Shown piece by piece: positions 43,623 through 52,707 of a DNA stretch of 64,000 bases. Source of the stretch: Knufia peltigerae (Eukaryota; Ascomycota; Eurotiomycetes; Chaetothyriales; Trichomeriaceae); the NCBI GenBank assembly GCA_030247855.1, contig JAPDRN010000099.1, positions 1 to 64,000 of the forward strand, read 5' to 3'. Both the position numbers and the translations under genes were made by a program. The first letter of the stretch is position 1; every line of letters starts with the position of its first letter. The notes below the pieces were generated by a model. The model searched no databases. It was not told the origin of the DNA and saw only the letters and a program-made list of their open reading frames with translations.

Positions 43623-44068
43623 CTGGGCGAACGAAGCTCTCGTGTAATGGATTACGGAAGCTATTCTTGATCGATCCAATCAATCACAAGAACACTTGGA
43701 ATTCCTGGAAATATGAACAGCTGTTCTGTGTGGGACCTGACCAAAGGATCAACACATGACGCATACTGAAGGAGAATGGAACACAACTTGTTGACGATAC
43801 CATCCAAAAAATGGACAAGGAAATTTATGAGACCCCAGTTTTTTGGTGTATCGACATGATCTGAAAGCTTGAGCAGAGCAGAGTAAACCAAAGAGCGGGA
43901 TGTGGCGTCGAATCCCCTACCGACCGCAAGTCTTTCTTTCTTCAGCTGTCACGAAGCGAAAGAGAAAGAGCATACCCCTGCAGTCGCTGCAATGCAGTTT
44001 TGAAGAAGTTGAGAGCAATGGTTTGGTGAGGGCAATCGGATCATGATGGACTGGTCGATGGTGATAGC

Positions 44069-44083
44069 GATGATGATGATGAT
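44069..44083. repeat. Trinucleotide (GAT)x5 run
   Basis: Five tandem GAT units in the intergenic region between ERV14 and the BolA gene. Confidence 0.85.
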
Positions 44084-44395
44084 GACTTGTGCTACCGTTG
44101 CCCGAGACTAGAAGTTTTGTACTTGGTGAATTGTGCCAAGTTGGACCTGTATCCACGATGTCATTAAAATCACGTATCAGACCTCCTCAGATATTCTCCT
44201 TTTCAACAGAATCATTGCACAAAAGATACCCAAGCTGGGTTTCTGGTGAGTGACTTTATGATGCTTTCTGATACTTTGTAAGCGGCCCAAGGCTTCTCGG
44301 GCAGTCTCCAGATTTTTTGTTTTGTAAATTTCCATGGCCCACAGTCTTCACAACCTTTTGAACAAGACGCCCTGATGCCGCTGTTCTACACTTCG

Positions 44396-44412
44396 TACCT
44401 ACCTGGTAGGTA
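44396..44412. repeat. Perfect 8-bp inverted repeat TACCTACC-T-GGTAGGTA
   Basis: Two 8-base arms around a single T form a 17-bp palindrome-like element about 410 bp upstream of the BolA start. Directly repeated GGTA units follow it. Confidence 0.8.
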
Positions 44413-44642
44413 GGTAATAGGTATGTTTACACGCAGAGGGGGGGGGGAAGTTGTACGGAAGTCATGACGAGGACCGTTCGCTTGTCTTGGGAAAGGTCAA
44501 GGCTCAATCAAGACTTTGTTTCAAACGTGACACGGAGAAAAAAGGAGGCCTGTGTATCTGTATCAAACCCTCGAGTCTCTAGGGACCTAGGTAGGTACCA
44601 CGTACTTGTGAGGAGTCGGGTCAACAATCAGTCAATCAAGTG

Positions 44643-44651
44643 TACTCCGTA
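44643..44651. promoter_or_regulatory. TACTCCGTA motif copy
   Basis: About 175 bp upstream of the BolA ATG. Confidence 0.6.
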
Positions 44652-44824
44652 GTCACCCATTACTCGTACTGTACACCAGAGAAGGTGACTTATGTAAGCA
44701 CGTTGTCTCCCCAAGTCTGTCTCATCCCGTTGCTCCCCCTGACAATCAACCTCGTCCCTCTTTTTTTTTCCCTCTGTATTTTTGGACTTTTTGTCAGTAA
44801 CCCAAGGTTCTACAATTTTCCCAA

Positions 44825-45674
44825 ATGAGATTCTTGTCGACTTTTCGTAGCTCCATTGGGCCTTTGTCATTGTCATTGTCATCCTCATCATCGACATCGT
44901 CGACGTCATCCCCGTTACGTTACACATACGCCTACGCATACGGATACCGAATGGCTTCTTCGACATCATCAACATCATCCAGTACACCAATGGAGGATAC
45001 GATTCGAAAAAAGGTGAGTTCCTTTTTTAATGGTCCAACGACCAAATCTGTCTTGTACAAGAGTTTTGTTCATGTCGAGTTTTGTCTCGTTTTGGAGATT
45101 GGTTCTTTGGTATGGAGAGTATCATGGTCTATTTAATAACACGAAACCGTCATCCATCTCTCTCCTCTCCCTCTGTCTTTTTGCGGTTGAAACACTCATA
45201 TTTCTACTCTTACTACAACTTACAAACCTCGATTGTTTTTCTTCTTCTTCTTTCAAAACAGGTCACGGAATCACTCAATCCCACACACCTCAAGATAAGA
45301 AACGACTCTCACCTACATTCTCACCACAAGGCCATGGTGGGTAGTACCTCCAAAGAAACTCATTTTTAGTAAGTTCCATCTCTCTCTCTCTCTCCCTATA
45401 TCAACCCTCGACACCTTCAACATGACTCCCCCTTGGATCTGAATCATCACTGAACCACTAACTCATGTTTCTTCTTTGTTCCCCCCGGGGGACATCCAGC
45501 GTCGAAATCACTTCACCAAATTTCACGTCCAAACCTCAGCCGGCCAGACATCGCATGGTTTATTCTCTACTAAAGGAAGAAATGGAGGTTCAAGGTGGAA
45601 TCCACGCCCTACAGTTGAAGACAAAAACTCCCGAAGAGGAAGAGAGACTCAACAACAAGACTTCTTCTGCTTGA
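44825..45674 (+). CDS. BolA family protein, probably mitochondrial
   Basis: A 156-residue protein from exons 44825-45013, 45262-45368 and 45500-45674. The introns are unusually long for this window (248 and 131 bp, donors GTGAGT and GTAAGT) and T-rich. The N-terminal 55 residues (MRFLSTFRSSIGPLSLSL, then Ser/Thr/Tyr-rich) have Arg and Ser but no acid, fitting a mitochondrial presequence. An internal start at MASSTSST or MEDTIRKK would give a cytosolic form. The BolA domain reads MEDTIRKKVTESLNPTHLKI, RNDSHLHSHHKAM, SKETHFYVEITSPNF, RHRMVYSLLKEEM and GGIHALQLKTKTPEE. BolA proteins pair with monothiol glutaredoxins in iron-sulphur cluster transfer. The SHLHSHH segment supplies the expected histidines. 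It could correspond to Bol1. Confidence 0.92.
45379..45394. repeat. Dinucleotide TC run in BolA intron 2
   Basis: Eight TC units shortly after the donor site of the second intron. Confidence 0.85.
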
Positions 45675-46432
45675 AACGGGATGACTCAATCGACGGAGAT
45701 TCTTCTTCTTGTTGCTGTTGGAAACAGGCCCATATATCCTACCACCATGTATCGCTATTCTCTTATACTCCCGGACTTGCTTTGTCATTTTATCGAGACA
45801 ACCCCCCTCGGTCAAGGATACTCGAAATGAAAAATAACCGTCATCACTCAACATCTGCCCCTTGACCATGGGAAACTACATTGCTTAGGACGGAGTACTG
45901 GAGTACGTAGGTGTTTCCCTGCAGGGGTTCAGGCAGTAATTAAGTTAATTTGTCTAAGCTGTGCTTTGCTATACAACTTTCCCAATAACAAATCCAACAA
46001 GACAAGAGAGGGAAAACTCCCCACGAGACAGACGAAAAAAAAGAAAGAGTACAAAAATACGCTTTTGCGCCGGCTTTTCTGAACATATGGAACTTTCTTC
46101 TGGAAAAACAGCCTCAATTCTCAAGATGTTCTCACTCCCCGTTTTGTGCACACTTGATATCAAGATGCACCTATTCCCTAACGCCATCAAGGCTCTCCCG
46201 GAAAGAACATCCGAAATAGATCATCATCTTGATCTCCTTTGCCCATACCACAATGCTGCCTTCTTGCCCACAAACTACGTCGGAGGACAAAACCCGCGTT
46301 GATTCTTGGACGAAAGGCATAATCTTTAGGCAGGATACAAGGTGATCTCTGGATTTCGGATCTAGAAAATGACGGAACTGGATCGGAGTTCTGGGTTTCA
46401 GGTTGATCATTTTTGGGTTTATTCCAAGTATT
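45675..46432. other. Intergenic region, convergent 3' flanks
   Basis: 758 bp between BolA and SSO1 stops, with CGGAGTAC at 45891-45898. The frame that continues SSO1 exon 3 past its donor reaches 46171 but is intron plus 3' flank. Confidence 0.6.
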
Positions 46433-47664
46433 CTAGTGCTTGGTAACTTCCACAGCAACAACCACCACAACGATGATGATGATAATGATAAGGACTGTTG
46501 ATAAATTAGTATAGTTGACATCACAGCAACCAAAATGTACTCACCAACAATACCCAAGCACATCCACTTCTTTCTCCGGGCAGCGCGAGCCTTCTTGACT
46601 GCGCCATCAAGTTCGTTGTTGGCCTTGGACACATGTTCTGTGACTTCTTCACCGCGTTGTTCAATCTGAGTAACGGCAGGTTCTTGTTGCACGACCAATG
46701 CTTCGAGATCTTGGAAGAGCTGAGCAAGCTCAATCATCTGTCGTTCAATCTTCTGAATATCTTCATGACGTTGAGAGACATTTCGTGCCACTGTTTGGGC
46801 CTCACCACGACGGTCGCTTTGAATCAAAGCAGAGCTGAAGATTTGTTGGTTGTTTGGATCCTCGACAGCTTCGCGCACTTCGGCATCGGAGGCATCCGGT
46901 CGGACGATGCGGTATTGTCTAGCCATCTGCTCTTGCGACGATTTCCTGAATTCTCGTTCGACTTGTTGGTACTGGTTGATGGCAGTCTTCAATCGACGAT
47001 CCACCTTTCCAACTTGTGGCGCGTTGCGGGGATTCCCAGATTCAGGCTGTTGCTTGATGTTCTTGACCCGGCTGACAAGGCCTCTGTACTTTGTCATGAT
47101 ATTTTCACCAGTTCTATCCACTTCGATGCGCAGGGGCGATTGAGCGGAAGTGTTCGTGTCAGCAAGATAGCGTGATTGAAGGCCTTTGAGGCGTTGCAGA
47201 TCAGCCTCAATCTCATCGATGGCTTGGTCGACTGCTCGACACTCATTGAGGATTCGATTGGGATCGTTTCCGTTCATATTTCTCATCTCTGTAGTATCGG
47301 GTGAGCCGGGTTCAGTGTAAGAGAGCGTTAGAGAAATTCTTACCATATCCGCCGGCCCGCTGCTCTTCATCGGCGTAGTAACTGCTTCCTTGTGGCTGGG
47401 CTTGTGGTCTATCATACCCCTGTTGACCATTGTATCCCGGACCATCGTTATAACTATCTTGTTGGGCATAGGGGTTGCCTGATTGTCCGTAGGGGTTGTA
47501 GTTGCCATAGCCTTGGCCTCCCTGTTGGCCGTAGCCTTGACCTTGATTGTACTGGCAAGTATGTTAGAAGCTGGTTGGGCAACATGATGGTGTCTCGCAG
47601 CGTTTCAATCGACGTGTTTCAGGGCAGCCTGCCACCTATAGACATGGAAAGGACATACACTCAT
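46433..47664 (-). CDS. SSO1: Plasma-membrane syntaxin (t-SNARE) Sso1
   Basis: A 339-residue Qa-SNARE from four exons: 47659-47664 (two codons, Met-Ser), 47344-47551, 46545-47288 and 46433-46494. The introns are 107, 55 and 50 bp (donors GTATGT, GTAAGA, GTGAGT). The start MSYNQGQGYGQQGG leads into a Gly/Tyr/Gln-rich N-terminus. The Habc domain (about 85-200, e.g. LNECRAVDQAIDEIEADLQR) and the SNARE motif (about 225-290, VSQRHEDIQKIERQMIELAQ, AVTQIEQRGEEVTEHV) with its zero-layer Gln follow. After a basic stretch (KKARAARRKKW) comes the TM anchor, mostly Ile/Val (LIIIIIIVVVVVAVEV). It acts with Sec9 and Snc in exocytosis. Every splice join is in frame. Confidence 0.95.
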
Positions 47665-48200
47665 GATGACGGCGGAGAAGGGAAAGGCTCAAAAAACCCC
47701 AGCTGAATGTTTTTTTGCAGCAGAGCGCAATTTAGATACAGTGGTTGGGATGTTGGGCGTAAATGTAGAGCCAAAGTATTCGCCGCGTAAGGGGTTGGTT
47801 GATAGGTGATGCTGGGAGGAAGATGCTGCTAACGACAAGAGATGCGGTAGAGGACGAGACTGATCTATAGGGATAGATCAAGGCAGCGACAAATCGAGGA
47901 GATGATGAGTATGTCCTTCAGTAGTTGATGACAAGTCTGCTCAGCTCGGCTCCGGAGAAGAAGAGGAAGTCGCAGCTGCGATACGGAGTGGTAGAGGACG
48001 GTATCCGTAGCGCCACAGAAAAAGGGAAAGTCGAGTTCAACGAGTCTGGGCGCCAGGGAAAAAGGGTAACGAGTAGAGAGGGTAGGGATGGTGTTTGGAG
48101 ATGCAGGTCACCGATAAACTTAGTGCCAGATGCCAGTGTCAAGGGCCCCCCGTGTCAATGGGCAGCTTTAGGGGAGGCTGTGCTGATGGTAGCTAAGGAT

Positions 48201-48242
48201 CTTAGTTCTTAGTTCTTAGCTTATAGGTCTTAGCTCGTAGGT
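48201..48242. repeat. Degenerate 7-bp tandem repeat (CTTAGYT-like)
   Basis: Six consecutive 7-base units read CTTAGTT, CTTAGTT, CTTAGCT, TATAGGT, CTTAGCT, CGTAGGT. The period is clear although two units have drifted. Confidence 0.75.
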
Positions 48243-48934
48243 TGTGCCGTAGGTACTACACTTGGTGAGGCCCCCCTTCACCACCCCCGTCCAGCCTTTC
48301 GTTTGTTCGTTGAGGCCCCCCCGCCACAGGACCCATGCGCCTACAACGCACCCTGGAACGTACCCTAGAAGCATGGCTTGTGCGGCCCAAAGAATGTATT
48401 CCGTACAGTACTGTTCAGTACAATAGTAAGCTTCAACAGCCTCCTGAACTGTGTCTGCATACTACACAACCTCTGTCGATTCTCTTCGCTCATGCACTCA
48501 GTCAGCGCTTACTACTTTCGATCCTGCTTTGCGATTTCTTCTCCGAGATTATAATCCATTCAGACGAACTGACTAACCGACTAGTTCCCCGGGTGCGAAG
48601 CCAGAAGAGACCATCCACCGCCAATCACCCATTTGTAATCTCCTTTAGCCGGGCGAAGGCGTCTGTCTGGCTTTACCTGTCTTCGCTCCATGCCGGGGAG
48701 TACGAGGGTCTGGCCTTAGGCGAATGATCCATTGCTCGTGGTCACATTGATCTGCGTTTCAATGATCCAGCGACTGCTCCATATAGAAGTCTCCGCCCAC
48801 GGAGTATTAAAAAAATACCTTGTCATCAACGCCTCTCTATGCTGAGCTGTACAGTGCAAATGCTCCGTGACTCGCTCGCCACAATCTACTCCGCAATGCT
48901 TGTACAAGTAGTTTTCTGGCAACGATCTGGTTCG

Positions 48935-48944
48935 TACTCCGTAC
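48935..48944. promoter_or_regulatory. TACTCCGTAC motif copy
   Basis: Lies inside the weak ORF 48839-49273. Other copies avoid coding sequence, which argues against that ORF being a gene. Confidence 0.6.
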
Positions 48945-49258
48945 TATTCGTGCTCTGCATAGCATGTGTAATTGTCGTAATCATCGTGGCGCGTCGCGCA
49001 ATACTCTGGGTCTACGCGCACTTCGTGCACAGGCAGCGACATTTCAATGCCACTACTGATGGCTCCAACGTTCAACGCCTTTTCGAGCAGATATCGTTTG
49101 ACTGCCCCAATAACATGACACTTTCACCCTCGGTTGCTCCCCACACCCCTGACAGAGCCTCGATCTCAGACCCACAAAGTCGTCAGGGTTGGCAAGGCTG
49201 CGACGTTTCTGTCCAGAGCTCGCCGATGGTCCGACACGTCGAAACCTGTATCACCTAT

Positions 49259-50611
49259 TCACCACCTCTGTGATTCATCACCCTGTGCCCATTCGCGTTC
49301 CGTATAGCCTAGTCGGCGCTTCACGTCTTGCACTGTCGCACTGTCCCCAGTGTTCTTCCCAATATTGTCGGAGATCTTAACTGCCGGTCTGCCGCCTGCT
49401 TTGGACAGCTTGATGACGATGTTGAGTGGTTTCGACTTGGTTTGTGGGTCTGAGAGCAGGCCGAAGTCATTCGTGAAGAACGTGCCTACGCCAAACGAAG
49501 GCTTCAGGCCATATTCTTCCGCCACTTTCTTGTACACCAGGCATTTCTCCACATCCAATGCATCCGAGAAGACGACATTCTTGCCGCTGATTCCCATAGA
49601 CTTGTAAAAGTCACTGGCGAGCTTGACGTATTCTCTTGGATCTCCAGAATCCTGTCTAATGCCGGTGAAAACGTCTGCGTAGGTGGGTTGTCCCGAGGAC
49701 GCAGTGCCCCCAATTGATTGATCGAGGCCGGCACCTCTTGAAGCGGATGTTTTTTCAGGTATGCGCTTTTTGAATGCTTCGAAGAAATCGGCTGTACCAA
49801 ATGTATCTGTCAAGGCAATCCCAAGCACACCCTTTCCGAAGCAGTCGAGCCAGTAGCGAAGTCCTTGCTCATTGGCATTTTCATAGTCGTTCGTGAGCGC
49901 AGCTATTCCCATGTACCATTCATGTGCTACAGTTCCAACTGGGGCAATACTGTGTTTCATGGCAAAGTAGACATTGCTTGTGCCTGTCAATTTACCCGGC
50001 CAAGACTTTTCCTTGGACGCCCGCACCAAACCTTTGACTACGAGGTCTTGGGTATGAAAGTCCCTTCGTCTTCGAGTACCAAACTCCGAGAAGAGACAGC
50101 CGGACTCCAATAACTGTATGCCCTTCTCGTACGCTTTCGCCTCTTGTCCCTCGTGGCTCCAGTCAGTGTCCACGAATTTGAAGTAGGCTTCGCTGGTGAG
50201 GGCAAGTAAAGGGATCTCGTAGAGAATTGTCTCAACCCAGAGCCCCGAAATGGTGATATCGACGTCTCCATGAGTGTCGTCCACCAGGTCGAACTTTACA
50301 GAAACATGTTCCGAGGGTCGCAGCTGGAAGGTTTGTAAAAATTCCAGGTACTCTGAACTCAAGTAAGGACAGTGTTTTCTTAGAAACTCCAACTCTTGCT
50401 GTGACAGTCGGATGGTAGCTAAGCTTGCGATCTGCTCTTCTAGCCATGTAAATGCGCGTTTGTTGAGTCGCATGTGACGAGTTCGGTTCGTGAATTTGTA
50501 TTCGACATCGACAGTAGGGAAGTAATGGAGAATTGCGCACTGCATTGTCAGCTTGTACAGGTCAGTATCTAGGAACGAATGAACGCCCTCCGGCAAGGTT
50601 GACGGCGCCAT
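49259..50611 (-). CDS. NPT1: Nicotinate phosphoribosyltransferase
   Basis: A 450-residue single-exon enzyme of the NAD salvage (Preiss-Handler) pathway that converts nicotinate and PRPP to nicotinate mononucleotide with ATP hydrolysis. It opens with the family motif SFLDTDLYKLTMQ (about 12-24). Other hallmarks are EFGTRRRR (about 176-183), TGTSNVYFA (about 209-217) with the phospho-accepting His of AHEW at H230, ALTDTFGT, GIRQDSGDP with its PRPP/phosphate site, FSDALDVEK, and GVGTFFTND. Length (yeast 429) and all motifs fit a functional enzyme. The C-terminus (YTEREWAQGDESQRW) is slightly extended. It is the last of four minus-strand genes in a row, none of which shares its pathway. Confidence 0.96.
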   Translation of the reverse strand: MAPSTLPEGVHSFLDTDLYKLTMQCAILHYFPTVDVEYKFTNRTRHMRLNKRAFTWLEEQIASLATIRLSQQELEFLRKHCPYLSSEYLEFLQTFQLRPSEHVSVKFDLVDDTHGDVDITISGLWVETILYEIPLLALTSEAYFKFVDTDWSHEGQEAKAYEKGIQLLESGCLFSEFGTRRRRDFHTQDLVVKGLVRASKEKSWPGKLTGTSNVYFAMKHSIAPVGTVAHEWYMGIAALTNDYENANEQGLRYWLDCFGKGVLGIALTDTFGTADFFEAFKKRIPEKTSASRGAGLDQSIGGTASSGQPTYADVFTGIRQDSGDPREYVKLASDFYKSMGISGKNVVFSDALDVEKCLVYKKVAEEYGLKPSFGVGTFFTNDFGLLSDPQTKSKPLNIVIKLSKAGGRPAVKISDNIGKNTGDSATVQDVKRRLGYTEREWAQGDESQRW

Positions 50612-51155
50612 GGTGCCTGAGACTGTGACGATCCGTGAACAAATCGCGCTTTTAGTGATGCGGAAGATAGATCATCTTTGAACCAGGTAGTGAAGTTGAG
50701 GTTGAATCGCCGTCAGGAGCACAAGGTATGGTGAGACAAGCGTGACACAGAATAAGGCAAATACATAATACTTCGACGCAGCAGCGAGTCGTTCTCCTCC
50801 GTACCTCATTAACAATTGTCAATCAGTGTTGACAAGCAAAGATTAGAATGACACAATTCTGCATACCACGCTTTGCCCTTTTCGGCCATGCTATTGAGAA
50901 GACTCGCCCTGTCGATTACGGCAGTGAACTTGACTGCTTCTTTGAATACTCTATCACTACCACAAGCTAGATGCTCGACCCGTCCGCCTTCTGGGAACAT
51001 CATGATACGCGTCGTCAGCTGTTCAGTCAGCCGATCCACGCCGTTATTCGCATGCTGTCGATCATGACAACCGGATATCCAAACTGAGGTGAGCCCTTTA
51101 TCAGGGTGTTCCACGAATTGGTGGGTATCCTAGATTCAGACCTTTTTTTGGAATC
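50612..51155. other. Intergenic region
   Basis: 544 bp between NPT1 and the CFEM-like gene stop, both on the minus strand. The 101-codon frame at 50809-51114 lacks any support. Confidence 0.6.
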
Positions 51156-52182
51156 CTAGAATAGATCCCATTCTCCTCTCACGGCTACGTAGATCCCCAG
51201 TCCGACAATGCTCTCGAATAGATACCACAAGTCGCTCCGCATTACCATCTTCACTGAAGAAGCAGCATTACCAGACGACGAGACCGGTGCCGAGGAAGCC
51301 GTCACCACACTCGTTGTCGAAAGGCTGGTCTCCGAGTTGGGTGCTGTTGTCGAGGGTAACGGAGTGTCATTGGTGCTGAGAGTGATAACGTGAGTTGAGT
51401 AGATGGTCGATGCTGCTACGGTCTCGGTCGAATTGTTCAGACCCGTTCCCGGCAATGTTGGCAGGGGAGGATTACCCATGTAGATTGATGTGGGAAAGCT
51501 CGAATTCCGGATCGGGATCGAAACCACGATGCTGGACAGGTTTGAACCTGGTATGCCGGTACCCGCCGCGGTGGTAGGAGAGAGACCAGGGCGTGTGCTC
51601 AGAGGACCAATGCTGTCTTGACCACTACCATCATTATCGGAAGTCGATATCGAAGTCCACTGCAAGAGAAGTATTGTCAGCAGACGATTTTTGAAAGCAG
51701 GTATCATGTGAACTTACTTGTGCGCTCAAGTCACTTGAACCAGGAGCTGTGGCCAAGACCATCGGTGTCGTTGTATTCGTGCTGTTGACATTATCGAATG
51801 GAGCACTGTCTTTACTTGATATATCACAAACGACATTGATGGTTTTGTCGACGAGTGACGATTCAACACTGGTACCATTGCATCCTCCAACCTTCGACTC
51901 ATCCAAGCAATCGAGCAGGGCAAGCTTGAATGCTTGATGTTCCGTGGAGTTGAAGCCGCAGACGACTGGCAGACAACCATTGGGCCAATACTCTTCCATG
52001 GCAGTGACGGTGTTTGTGAAACATGCTCGCTGATCACGCGTTAGGTTACGGACAAAGGAGACAGATTATATGTCGCGAGAACGTACCGCGCAGGATGGTA
52101 GATTGGACCAATTTCCAGGTTGACCAAGCACAGTGAGCGAGGACAACATGAAGGTCAGGAAAAGGAGGAGTGGCAACTTCAT
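51156..52182 (-). CDS. Secreted CFEM-like Cys-rich, Ser/Thr-rich surface protein
   Basis: A 303-residue protein from exons 52087-52182, 51718-52029 and 51156-51659. The introns are 57 and 58 bp (donors GTACGT, GTAAGT), both phase 0. A signal peptide (MKLPLLLFLTFMLSSLTVLG) is followed by WSNLPSCARACF, which matches the start of CFEM domains (P-x-C-x3-C). Seven cysteines lie at about 31, 35, 51, 56, 73, 82 and 100, but the C-x-C pair and preceding Asp of true CFEM (haem ligand) are replaced by C-x4-C, so it is a divergent relative. Residues 120-265 are a Ser/Thr/Pro/Asn-rich stalk. The end (YLFESIVGLGIYVAV) is hydrophobic but followed by charged residues, so anchoring could be transmembrane rather than GPI. 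Confidence 0.75.
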
Positions 52183-52707
52183 TTTGAACGTGTCGTGTCT
52201 GTCTGTAGCGTTATGAGAAATGTTGAGATGAAGAGCTTCGGTACAAGGAGAAGGGATACCACGAAGGCGAAAAGATTTTACTTCTGTTTTCAGGCAGGCC
52301 TTTTGCGAGTGAAGAGTCAGTGAAGTACAGCATTGTTGATTTATTGAATTCCACCGGCATGGTCAACATAGTGAATAGACCGGGCAAGGCTGGTGAGAAG
52401 AAAAACGGGACAAATCTTGACATGAAGATTGCAGTGAACATTAACCCTCGTCGCTCATGTGATATCGACATCCTTTATGTGTGTTCAGATCAATGAAAGC
52501 CCTACTCTTTGCGTGTTTGTAATTTATGAACTGGAAACATCTTGCGTTGTGGTGATGTGTGGGCTTGACATGTTCGCGAAGAAAAATTACCGCGCAGCCA
52601 TCAAGGCAGAATCAATACTGGAGATGGGTTAATTACAACACCTTCATATATAAGTATAGTAGTCTTGGACTGTCTCCTCTCGTGGTCCATCAAGGACCAT
52701 GGTCTTC
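52183..52707. other. Intergenic region
   Basis: 525 bp containing the promoter of the CFEM-like gene and the 3' flank of the esterase gene. Nothing else is supported. Confidence 0.6.

Larger units (their letters stand above)
43623..44824. promoter_or_regulatory. Intergenic region and BolA promoter
   Basis: 1.2 kb holding a GAT trinucleotide run, the TACCTACC/GGTAGGTA inverted repeat, a G-run near 44438-44447, ACCTAGGT at 44585-44592 and TACTCCGTA at 44643-44651. The leader from 44700 is pyrimidine-rich. No gene is supported. Confidence 0.5.
47665..49258. other. Intergenic region with SSO1 promoter and 7-bp repeats
   Basis: 1.6 kb between two minus-strand genes. It holds a degenerate 7-bp tandem repeat (48201-48242), a TACTCCGTAC site (48935-48944) and a partial CGGAGTA (48800-48806). 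The frame at 48839-49273 encodes one hydrophobic stretch but is weakly supported. Confidence 0.5.
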
